A DNA stretch of 64,000 nt. Origin: Venturia oleaginea (lineage: Eukaryota > Ascomycota > Dothideomycetes > Venturiales > Venturiaceae). Numbering within the stretch: the stretch's first letter is position 1; each line of letters opens with the position of its first letter. Location: positions 1,364,001 to 1,428,000 of the forward strand of contig JABMLP010000002.1 in NCBI GenBank assembly GCA_013176395.1, written 5' to 3'. Shown in pieces: positions 46,536-56,736 of the stretch. Position numbers and translations under genes: made by a program. The notes under the pieces were generated by a model. That model was not told where the DNA came from and did no database searches. It worked only from the letters and a program-made list of their open reading frames with translations.

Positions 46536-49076
46536 ATGGACTCGAGAGGTTCGCCTGGTGCTGGCTTGCGTGGCGGCAAGCGAACATCGACAACCTCTTT
46601 GACATCTTTGAACAAGAGTCGTCAGAGCAGTCTTTCCGAGGCTGCACCAGTATCACCAAAAGTCTTCTCATCATTTCCAAACTTCACGCCCCCGCCATCG
46701 GCTTCGCCCAAGAGGAAGCGCTCCTCAAACGAGGCTTCTAAGCTGGGGAATGGTGCAGAATATCTGCAGGTTGAAAGTCAGAGTCGGGCACCGTCAGAAG
46801 AGGAGAGTTCGAACATCTCCACTGTCAAAAAGTCTGGACCGTCACAGGGGCAGAAATCCACTTCTTCATTTGCAGGCAAGACGCTGAAAGGAGCTGCAAA
46901 TCTACACAAGTCGATTCTAGCAAGTCTCACCTTTTCGTCAGCTGTCCCACAGCTTTCTCAAGATGGCGTATTTGATGACCCAGATTGGGATGCATCTGAT
47001 CCACTGGCAGAAGCAACAGATGAGCAGATTCAGAGAGTCATAGACCGAAACGGCGGAGCTATTTCCTTGCTTAGGCAGTACTCGGAAGATTTGGCAGAGA
47101 CCAATACAAGAGTGGCCCAGGAAAGAAATGGCAAGCTTGAGGTTATCGAGCGAAATCGACGACTACGAGACGAGTCTGATCAGCTGAAGCTTCAGCTTGA
47201 GGACATGCAGAGAAAGTACAAGAATGTGCAAAATCTCTTGAAACGATTTGTACGGCCTGATCAACCAGGACAGATTCAGATTGTGGACAGTCCAAATGGC
47301 CACTTCATTCTAGACAGCACTACTGGGGAGATGATTGAGGCAACAAAGCCGCTACGAAAACCGTTCAATCCTTCCATAGACACCTCATCGTCTACAGCTG
47401 GCTCTTCTATCAAAGAATCTCCGTCGAAGCCAGCGCCTCCAGATGCAGCAACTAGTTTGAAGCAATTGGCATCCCAAAAACGAAGTGCAAAATCGAGGGG
47501 TGCCAGCATATCTGTGCGGCCAGAATCGATATCGTCTCGACCAGAATCGCTGGAGCTGACTGCTCCTGTGGATGCTGAACAGTTACCGCCAGCTCTTCGA
47601 CTGGATAACCCCTTCAGCAGCATCGCTCCTGTGGACCGTTTGGGGTTTTACTTCACCGCCAGTCGGGAAACAAGGCAAAATGAAGCGCTGGTGTACAAAT
47701 CAGGAGATACTTCAGAGACCTCCTCTCTAAACAGCTACGAAACCGATCCTGATGACTTGGATGGAAAAACAATCAGATCGCAGGACGATGCCTCCTCCTT
47801 CACAGCTACGCTGAACGGGGCGTCTGACGGGGAACTGCTCTGCTACGCACCGTCAGGACCTGCACTTCGATTTGTATCTGGCCCAGATAAGGGTGTGCGA
47901 ATGTTCGTCGATGTATCTATGCCGAGCACGCCATCTGAAGGCATCACTGTCACTACTGTTGAGGCTGCACAATCTGCTGCCACGGTAGCTCAGGCATCTG
48001 CATCGGGCACAATGGTGACGCCCACGCAAGACTCACACGGCAGCACCAACGCGTTAGGGACACTCCTTGACAAATTTAACGAAGTCTTTGACAACCAACA
48101 AATTAGCCGAATGTCTGAGTGGACAGCATTCTACAATCACCTACGCGCCAACATTCCCAAGACCTTGAGCAGAGCTTCGAGTGACTACAGCACAGCAAAT
48201 GTAGCGCGACTATGTAGCAAAGGCACAGTCTCAGCCGAGGCGCTGAAAAGATTCAACAACTTAATTCTATCCGGTATCCCAGTCGCCGTCCGCCGAGAAG
48301 TCTGGATGGAACGAACAGGAGCCAACGCTCTTTCCGAACCAGGTCTCTACACCTCTCTCGTCTCCAACGCCTCAATCCCCGCAACAACCCGCAACGAAAT
48401 AACCGCAGACATCGATCGCACCCTTGGCAACAACATCTTCTTCCGCACCGGCGCCGGCAAAGCAAAATTGGAGGATATCCTAACAGCCTATGCCCAGCAT
48501 AACCCCACAATCGGCTACTCACAGGGTCTCAACATCATAGCTGCCAATCTGCTCCTCATGCTGCCATCCGCTGAAGACGCTTTCTGGTTACTAGTAGCCA
48601 TCATCGAAAATATACTTCCGTTCGAGTATTACCACCACGATGGCAACATATCCGGGCAAAGTCTCGATATAGACGGCAAAGTCCTCACCTCGTACGTTGT
48701 CGATCACCTCGGCGCAGCATTGCACAAGCACCTCCGTATCCACGGCGTCGATCTAAGTATGTTCACACCCGGGTGGTTCATCTCGGCGTTTGCGGCTTGT
48801 CTTTCCGGCGAGCCGTTGTACCGGATATGGGATGTTCTTTTTGGATTCTGCGATGGGAGATATATGTTTTGCTTTGCGCTGGCGTTGCTGAAGATTAATA
48901 GGCGAGGTCTTCTGAAATGCGAGAGTGCGGAGGAGTTGATGCTTTATCTTGGTGGTAGGATGACGAATGCGGCTGTTGGGTTGGATGTATTGGTCAAGGA
49001 GGGTGTAAGGATGGGAAGTGTTGTTACCACTGAGGATCTGAAGAGGAGGAGGACGCAAGTTGGTGAGATGCAATGA
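46536..49076 (+). CDS. TBC-domain Rab GTPase-activating protein
   Basis: Single exon, 846 residues from the first ATG (the frame is open a little further upstream without ATG). N-terminus Ser/Pro-rich. A coiled coil at about 195-235 (RNRRLRDESDQLKLQLEDMQ). The TBC domain lies at about 590-800. It has the arginine finger I-T-A-D-I-D-R628 and the glutamine finger GYSQ663GLN, both needed for dual-finger GAP catalysis. Further motifs are EDAFWLLVAIIENILP, FTPGWFISAFAACLSGEPLY and RIWDVLFGFCDGRYMFCFAL. It should be catalytically active on a Rab; the substrate is not evident. It converges with the small membrane-protein exons at 49137. Confidence 0.92.
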   Translation: MDSRGSPGAGLRGGKRTSTTSLTSLNKSRQSSLSEAAPVSPKVFSSFPNFTPPPSASPKRKRSSNEASKLGNGAEYLQVESQSRAPSEEESSNISTVKKSGPSQGQKSTSSFAGKTLKGAANLHKSILASLTFSSAVPQLSQDGVFDDPDWDASDPLAEATDEQIQRVIDRNGGAISLLRQYSEDLAETNTRVAQERNGKLEVIERNRRLRDESDQLKLQLEDMQRKYKNVQNLLKRFVRPDQPGQIQIVDSPNGHFILDSTTGEMIEATKPLRKPFNPSIDTSSSTAGSSIKESPSKPAPPDAATSLKQLASQKRSAKSRGASISVRPESISSRPESLELTAPVDAEQLPPALRLDNPFSSIAPVDRLGFYFTASRETRQNEALVYKSGDTSETSSLNSYETDPDDLDGKTIRSQDDASSFTATLNGASDGELLCYAPSGPALRFVSGPDKGVRMFVDVSMPSTPSEGITVTTVEAAQSAATVAQASASGTMVTPTQDSHGSTNALGTLLDKFNEVFDNQQISRMSEWTAFYNHLRANIPKTLSRASSDYSTANVARLCSKGTVSAEALKRFNNLILSGIPVAVRREVWMERTGANALSEPGLYTSLVSNASIPATTRNEITADIDRTLGNNIFFRTGAGKAKLEDILTAYAQHNPTIGYSQGLNIIAANLLLMLPSAEDAFWLLVAIIENILPFEYYHHDGNISGQSLDIDGKVLTSYVVDHLGAALHKHLRIHGVDLSMFTPGWFISAFAACLSGEPLYRIWDVLFGFCDGRYMFCFALALLKINRRGLLKCESAEELMLYLGGRMTNAAVGLDVLVKEGVRMGSVVTTEDLKRRRTQVGEMQ

Positions 49077-49136
49077 CATGGGATCTCGGACTAAACGTAA
49101 TACATTCAAGTACATCCATTCTTTGTGAGTACGATT

Positions 49137-49435
49137 CTAGTGAGCTTCAATTTCGCCATCGTCTTCTCCAGAAAGGGATGCAAACTCACCGTCAATCTAT
49201 TTGAAAGTAAAAGTGGACACAAGATTAATCATATATCGTAGGTTACGTAATGCTATGCCATGCTGAATCGCTACCAAGAACCACGAAAGAAAAGGCCTGA
49301 AGAGAAGATGTGGTAAATACCCGTATGCTCCGCCAACAAGTGCCCAAGTCAGTCCAAACCAATGCCCAGCCGTAACTCCAGGCCCGATCCAATTCCCAAT
49401 TAAAGTATCAAAAAGAAGAACAGCGCAAAGAATGG
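49137..49435 (-). CDS. Small membrane protein, 3' exons only
   Basis: Two coding blocks on the minus strand: 49435-49275 (phase 2, after an AAG acceptor) and 49196-49137, joined by a 78-nt intron (GTAGCG donor, AAATAG acceptor). They read LLFDTLIGNWIGPGVTAGHW, then FGLTWALVGGAYGYLPH, and end IDGEFASLSGEDDGEIEAH. Two hydrophobic stretches suggest a small integral membrane protein with an acidic tail. I could not find a first exon with an ATG between here and the LIM gene stop at 49559, so the gene may be truncated or share upstream sequence. I do not recognise it. Confidence 0.4.
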
Positions 49436-49558
49436 CTTATCTATTGAGTTCTTGATGTCCAAAAGAACAATTCAGTTGTGTAGGGACCAGCCCTGTCGGT
49501 AAAGTGTGCGTTGTTTGCTCTACTTCATCTTTGTGACGAATATTTCAAGATCATCAAC

Positions 49559-52405
49559 CTACGCTTTCAACCTTCTCTCCTCGCAACCGGGACAGTAAGG
49601 TTCTTGTCCACCAGGCTGCCGAACAAAGAATCGGCCATCCGCGAAACGACCATTGCAGCCCTGTAAATTCGTTAGCACATTTCCAGCTCCAAACTTTCCA
49701 TGACACTTACTGTGCAGCAGAAGCAGTCCTCATGCCACTCCGCTCCCAAAGCTTTGACGACCGTATCGGTGACCGGCTTCTTGCATTTCTTGCATTTGGT
49801 AGAATAGCGATGAGTATGGCAATTGATACACCAGGCATACCCATCCTTTTCGACGAACGGAGTGGAAGAATCAAAAGGCTAGGACAATCAGTACGCGACC
49901 ATAATATCAAAACAATGGCAGAAACTTACATCACCACATTGAGCACAGAAGAAATGTCCAACATGCCACTCAGCACCGCAAGCAACCACGACCTCTCCCT
50001 CAATCGGAGTCTTGCAACTCTTGCATCTCGGACTGAAGAACTCATGGTAGTCTAGGTGACAATAGAATCGCAACAGCTCATCACCGTCTTCGAGATGTGT
50101 CTGACCAACACGCTCTTCAACATAATGACCTGCAGCACGTGCTCGTATGCGCGCAATACGTTCTTCGCGAGCCTTATCTGGCTCAGGATAGAATGCAACA
50201 CACTCAAGACCCTCAAAACAATTATGACAGCGAAAGCATTCAGGGTGGAATCGGACTCCGCCAGCAGAGACGATACGACCCGCGATCGGAAGAGAGCAGT
50301 TGGCACAAAGCGCTCCTGAAGCTCTAATAGTAGTTGGCGTGAAGTGGCCCTTACTGCGAAGGGTAGCGACGGGAGCCGTGTTCGCATGATGAGGAGACGG
50401 TCGTCCTGCTGGAGTTGGAAGTGGCCGCTTTGAACTGACTGGCCCATTGACGGAGATTTTGGGAGCTCCGTTGACTGAAATCGAAGGGGGTGGGTTAATT
50501 GAGATCTTTGGAGGTCCATTGACTGATATCGTTGGCGTTCCGTTGATTGAGATCTTCGGCCGTCTGTTGACTGCGATTTCAGGTGGGCTCACAGCGATTG
50601 AGGGTGCGTTGACTGCACTAGACTGAACATTGTTGACAGCAATTGATGGAATTGACGAGCCGCTATTCACTGATATCGACGGAATTCCTGGTCCACCTTC
50701 AATCGAGATGGAAGGAATTGACGAGGCCGGTGGCTGGGGCGGGCTTGTTCGTTCGCGACCTCTATCAGGAATCGTCATCGAAGACTGCGACTGCTCTTTG
50801 CGTTCCACGGTAGGCAGCTCCTTTTTCGTTGTAAACCCCGAGTATGGTTTAGGATCAGCCGGTATTGGCACTGGATTTGAAATCTCTGGCTTCAATTCAA
50901 CTTCCTTCGGCTTCCAATTCTGCTTGAAACTGACAATTGGCCTACCAGGACTATCGGATACCATAGTTGGGAGAGGTAGTTTCGGGCTTCGGTCCTTCAA
51001 GCTCATGCTTGTTGCCTTTCGAATGTCATCGCCTCGAATCTCCAGGCCATCCTTCATGGGGATCTCTTCCTTTACCACTTCTTTGATCTTCTCTGGGCTG
51101 ACAGGAGGATTGGCAGTATAGGCTGGATTTCGAGATTGAGTAGGTGGGTTCTTCTGGATCTCAATGGGGTTCAATGCTCTCCGCTCAGGCAGGGGTGCTG
51201 TGCTTGCTCGGCTGAGCGAACCTTTCGCATTACGTACCCTAGCAAAGGGATTCCTGAAGTGTGCTGGGACTGCGTTGGACAAAGAGTTGGACACGACCCG
51301 CGCGGCCACAGCCATGTTAGAGACTTTGACTTCTGGAATCTCTTCCGTCTTCTTCTTTTCCACATTAATGCTAGACTTCGGCGCCTTGACCGGACTTGGT
51401 GTTCGGGCGTGTTTGGAGGTGCCAGTTGTCGCTGAATTCGATTCGGGTGACGGCTCAACAAATTGTACTGATCGCTTTCTTGACGGACGCTCTCCTTCGA
51501 CAGCTAATTTGTCCTCGTTTGGCGATGTAGAGCTTTCGGGAATTGGCAGAGAAGAATCACTGGCAACACGGCTACTAGGCGCACTGTTTGACTTGCTTCC
51601 ACCAGAACTCGACCGGCTTTGGCTAGAGCCACGACTTCTCATCTTCTTGTTCCGTGATTGGATATCCTGGGCCTGTTTAGACCAGCTAGCTGTTCGGGCA
51701 TGTACACTCTCTTTCCGAAGATGTTCTCGGTAATCATAAGGGGCACCTGGATTCCTGAAAGCAGCCTTGGGATTCTGATGTTTCCACACCAGCTCTGATG
51801 CCTCCTTTTGTGCTGCCTCGTGAAGCTTTTGTTCCTTACTGATATCCATTTCCTCGAGGGCTTTCCGTAGCGAGTGTGCCTCCTGACGTTCCACCCAACG
51901 CTGACTTCGCTCAAGATATGGTAGATCATTCTCGTCTTTGCCTTCGGAACTTGCATCCTCAAGTATAACCTGAGACGGGGGCCTCGCTAGGGGTCGTCCA
52001 GCGTTTGGATCTGGCATAGGGACGGCTGATGGACGACGATTGAATGATTGTGCACTCGAACAACGAGGAGGTGGGGCTTGAGTTTCGATGTTTGATCCAA
52101 GCAGAGTAGTCTGATGCACAGCTTCGGACGCGGGTGAAGCTAGGCTCGATGCTGAGATTCGCTTGGATAAGAACGACGAAGGAGGTGGTCTGGCTCCGGT
52201 GGGTCTTGACGGTCGACTTGCTCGGAGGTCCTTAAGATATTCGCCTGATGATGATGTTAGCGTTAAGCAGCACAATCGGGTGCGGATGTGTGTAACGGTG
52301 GACGACAACGCTCTCTTGAGCCAAATCGCACTTACCCATCTTCTCTTTTGACATGAATACGCCCGAAGGATCGGCACCTCGCTCTTTGCTCTTCGATCGC
52401 AGCAT
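49559..52405 (-). CDS. Paxillin-like protein with three LIM domains
   Basis: Four exons, 52405-52336, 52244-49930, 49878-49711 and 49660-49559, with introns of 91, 51 and 50 nt, give 884 residues. Short exon 1 encodes MLRSKSKERGADPSGVFMSK. The long middle is disordered. It contains a run of about ten P-x-I-S-V/I-N-G-like units (about 50436-50720). Three LIM zinc modules lie at about 665-884: CANCSLPIAG...HPECFRCHNC, CKSCKTPIEG...HVGHFFCAQC and CKKCKKPVTD...HEDCFCCTGC. They end CPGCEERRLKA. Modules 2 and 3 are each completed by splicing. Family role: paxillin-like Pxl1 proteins at the division site and growth tips, linking actin and Rho signalling. LIM1 carries an insertion of about 40 residues before its last ligands. 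Confidence 0.9.
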
Positions 52406-54007
52406 GTCTGAGCAAATCGATGTCGTGGAGAGTTCCGCGATGGTTTGTTGACAGGCCCAATGGCTTTATTTACACGTCGTAGTTGTGGTTCGGATGATAA
52501 TTATTGGCAGTCAATGGTCGACTGTAGACTGGTACTTGGAAGAGAAATGAAGCATTAAGAAGATAACTACAACTCAACTCAAGATGATATGGGAAGCGAT
52601 AAGTGTGGATGTTGAAGCGGTGATGGAATGTAAACTCGGAGAGCACCCCTGTTAGTTGGTTCCACGGTTGCCAGTGGTTGGTTGCTAGGTGATGATGTAT
52701 TTTGAAACCTCGACATCCAAACAATCGAAACGGTGTGAATAAACGCGTTTCTTTTTTGTGATGACTGCCAGAGTACTCTGTACATAAAGATGTGCTCTCA
52801 AACGCACGAACCTGATGGAATGTCGGGAAATTGTGCAGCGCGTCTTTCCTCAGCTTGGACACCACTCCGTGCTCAGCCTTATGCGTGGACTCGGCAAATG
52901 AGGCTGAGCCCAACCCAATCATAATTCCAGTTCAACTAAAGAACTAAATAGGTGAATTTTGGATGGAGGGGTTTATGACGAAGAGCATCGAGCGTTCTTG
53001 AGGGTCATCACACTTTTGGAACTTCATACTCGGATTTGGGCGCAATATCGTCACCAAACCTCGCAAATTGCGAAATTGAAGTGGCTGGCATCACGAATTA
53101 ATTGATCCACATTGATCTACCGTTTGAGACGAACGACGGTGTTGAGGGTTCGTAAGTACACTATCGAAGCATCCCAAGAGATTTAAGTGGCATCCTTATA
53201 AACAAGTGTCCTGGGTATCTCAATTGCTCTCTCAAGCAAAATGAGCCCAGTGATTGCAATATGAGGTTTTATGGGGTGATGGAAAGCAAAAAGGGGATAG
53301 AATTAGGAGAGATCCTCTATGCCGCGGAATTTTGGTTGTTTGAAACAGACCTTATAAATCAATAGCTGCAGCAAACTGAGAACAAAATGTTCCTGTTGCC
53401 GTGAAAGGAGCCGGTGGCCAATATAATGAATTGCGAGGCTGAAATATCAAGGTTACTTAAATGATACTATCAAGCATGCTTCTAACCATGATAAGATACA
53501 TTATGTTTGGTCATTTGGTACTGAAGACTCTCAACTCGACGTCGATCATTCCAGATTGCTAAGTTTCTCCGGAGTTTCGAAATATTGTCACTGTTGGGTC
53601 TTGGTTTGATGTCCTTTCCTCTGCCCTCGAACCTCCAAATTATAGCTGTGCACAAAGCATGGACGTAGAGAATTACCGACTTAGCGGTAGTCGTAACGGC
53701 AGTTTTCCAAGTAAAATCAATGACCAGCTCGGTTCCATCTCGAAGGCCATTAAATCGAAGTAGGGCTACCATTTTCCGACCAGTACTGACTTACTCTTCC
53801 CCGGTGCGAATATTATAAATACATATGAATGCGTAGTGAGTCGTGAAATACTCAACGACATTCGTGAAGACAGGAGACATAAGACATGTCCCGCACTCCT
53901 GGGTATATTTGCCCAGGCTTGAAAGCGGAATCTGCATCAAGGATGGCAATGGCTACCTCCCAAGATACTTCAAGGTTCCCACACCCAACACCGTAGTTTG
54001 TCCCCGC
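52406..54007. other. Gene-free 1.6 kb
   Basis: LIM gene promoter and BCD1 3' flank. Open frames (for example 52470-52922 and 53482-53772 on the minus strand) lack recognisable content. No repeats or RNA genes seen. Confidence 0.4.
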
Positions 54008-55389
54008 TCACAGGCTTTTGCGCTCCAACACGTCTTGCTGTAATATTGCCAGGATGTCAGCATTATTTGATATCTTCTGTAGACCTCGAGGCAAGTCCTC
54101 TTCATTGGGATCTTGAAGTGCCTCTTCAACTTCCAGATCACCAGCATCATCCAAGACACGCCTCATCTCCTCTTGCTCCTTGTTAAATTTGTCGAGCCAA
54201 TTGTGCACTAAGATGAATCCATTGGGTAGCGAGTGAGGAGGACTCGACAAAACTTGTATACTTGGAAATTCCAACACAGTCTGGTCTCTTAGGCAGTCAA
54301 GAAGACTATCTGTGGGTGATAGAACAATGAGCACCTTTTGCGGCCCAGTCGTGCGTGGTTTGATGAGGTAGTAGTAGTTTCCGTTGTCATCAGGCGAGCC
54401 AGGCGGTTGTCTTAAGAGTTCAGGTCCAGTTGATGTCTTAGTTGGATGTGACTGGGGAATAACATCTTCGGCATATTCGGATGCCTTATCAGTTTGGCTG
54501 GGCTGGGGTGCTTGCTCGCTAGCGACATCCTTGATGGTGGTGTTCGTAGCTGTTTCGACTGAGAGTAATGATTCAGCTGCTTTTCCCTGTTTCACATGAT
54601 CCTTCTCGACTTCTGGCTGGTGGGATGACGACAAGGAAGGGCGAGCTTGAGCATGGGTTTCGAGCATGGGTGGAGCATCAGACTTGGACAACCCAGCACC
54701 GCGTTTTCTTTTTTTCCCGTTCTCTACTTTGTTGTGCTTCAAGAAAATGGGAGTGTACTCTCGACAAATTGGAGCGGAGTCATGGATGTAGCGGAATTCG
54801 TTATCGCCATTCTGGTGGATCCATTCGACAGTCCAGGAAATTTGCCGCGTTTTCTAGAACCATGGTAAGCACGTCCCAATGAGGAAAGAGATAGATGACG
54901 GCGATCTACCTTTGACCATCTGGTTTGGTTAAGCTTCTGTCGACTCATGCCCTCCGGCGCCCATTCGATATTTACACGAGTTAATTGCAGACGGTCTTGA
55001 ATATTCTTGTTTTTCGAAGCTATCGCTGATCGTAACGCACAGCCTTCGGATTGCTTGCTTTGAGGAACCTTCGTCTCCAGATGGGCGCGGGACCTTTCGA
55101 TACCCGTAATGAAGTTGAAATCATGGTCGATGCCTGCGGAAGTAAAGAGCTGAGCCTTCGAAAGCTTGGCTGTGGGGTCTCTTTTGCCGGAGCATCGATG
55201 CCATTCCTTGTGTCGTTTCACGCACTGAACAGAACATGTCTTGCAAGAACATCGAGGACACCGATACTGCGGAAGATTAATGTGACTGATATTAAGGTTA
55301 GAAAAGGAGATATATGACAAAGTGGATCGCGCCACCAGCTACACGTACCAGATGCTGCAGAGATCACTCAGAAGATGCTGATGGGCCAT
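54008..55389 (-). CDS. BCD1: Box C/D snoRNP assembly protein Bcd1 (zf-HIT)
   Basis: Three exons, 55389-55349, 55285-54910 and 54853-54008, with introns of 63 and 56 nt (branch TTCTAACC in the first), give 420 residues. The zf-HIT finger spans the first junction. It reads LCSIC|HINLPQYRCPRC, then KTCSVQCVKRHKEWHRC, and all eight ligands are present. AGIDHDFNFITGIER follows, as in the family. The second junction joins QTRWSK to KTRQISWTVEWIHQNGDN, the Bcd1 core strand. The C-terminal 200 residues are charged, with FPSIQVLSS and DILAILQQDVLERKSL. Role: box C/D snoRNP biogenesis, hence rRNA methylation. The 41-nt first exon is supported by the finger ligands it supplies. Confidence 0.9.
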
Positions 55390-56736
55390 GGTGGAAAAGT
55401 CTCGTTCTGCAGACCTGATTGGTAAGTCGAGTGGACGCTGTGGTACCTGAGGCTGCAACTTTGACTTTTTCCTTGAGTCGGGTCAGGGCAGGGTTATCGA
55501 TAGGAGAATGGCGGGAATAATACCATGGGGTTGGTCGTGATGACGGGGAGGAACGGGTTATGGCCGTTGGGGAAAAAAAGCCTGTTGTTTTGATGGTCTA
55601 CGGACACCACCCTAAGCTGTCATAGCGTGTCAAACGGGTAGCCAAAACTCTGCCACGCTTCCTCACCATCACAACTTTGGTCAGCTAACTCGGATACTGC
55701 ACGACTCTTCTAGCTAGTTCTTTTCGTGTCCCTGACCACCCCAGCCCCAGCCTGTATAACAGCCGCAATTCCAAACCTGGAATCTTGGCCAGGGAGCAGG
55801 CGAGCTTTGCGCATCATTGCACTCAAGAGTCAAGACACTTGAACCCAAGCGTCTGCCTCTTTGCTTCTTATCAGGGAGATATTCTTCATGAAACGGACAT
55901 GAGCTCATCACAACGAGTACTTCCTCAGGCCGGATGACTTTGCGATTCGAACGAGAGGTCAAGCCGGATGTGCCATTGGTCCGTGGAGCTGAAGCTCTCT
56001 CTGGCTTTCTCTCCTGCGTGATGCCTGAGCCCCGAACCTAGCTTCCATTTGCAGGCCGCAGACCCATGGCGCTCGCTTTCGGCTCAATGCGCAATCATTT
56101 TATTTCATTTTGCTACTTCGGAGGAAACAATCCGTATCGCACCGCATCGTTCTGTAATTAGCTCAGCGTCCAGGTGCAATCGGGGGCAGACACAGCAGTG
56201 TCCTTTGTCCTGGCTCAGCACCATGGGGCCGGATGCGTGCTGCAGCGAATGTCCCCGACGTGCAGGACGGCTCACTACTCCGCACAATCATCACTGCGTC
56301 CCCTGATCCTAGACAGGGTCCCTGGCTGCTATCCAACACCTATTCTCGATTCGGCCTCGCTTCTGATCCCGCCGGCGCGTTGCTCAAGCCACCATGCCCC
56401 GAGCTTCACGCCTTGACCCTTCTTAACAATTCGCCCCCCTCTCTTCACTGGGCGAGCTCTGCGTCCTTTTCGCTCTCCGCCGAGTCTCTACTGTCAATCC
56501 GTCAAGACGTGAATTCGTTACCGTCGATTGATTGATTGATTCTCTGGCCTGGAGCTGGTCCTCATCTTGGACGTCACCAGCTTCTTCAGCCGAATGTTCT
56601 GAAATACCTCGTCGCATTCTTCACCCTCTTTTGGTTCAGCAGCCCCTGATATTTACCGACCAACAAATTCGAATTTTTCAAACTGCCATCGCTCTCTGCT
56701 TTACTCGGCTCCGTACGCGCTTTGCATCCCGTCATC
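55390..56736. promoter_or_regulatory. Divergent promoter region, BCD1 / DENN gene
   Basis: 1.35 kb. The part from about 56400 to 56736 is pyrimidine-rich and probably a long 5' UTR of the DENN gene. Upstream ATGs and short frames occur. No other gene is supported. Confidence 0.45.

Noticed and set aside
53482..53772. 96-codon minus-strand frame with a hydrophobic stretch
   Set aside because: Isolated; no splice partners and no recognisable family.
55714..55962. Small minus-strand frame in the BCD1/DENN gap
   Set aside because: No family similarity and inside a long promoter/leader region.
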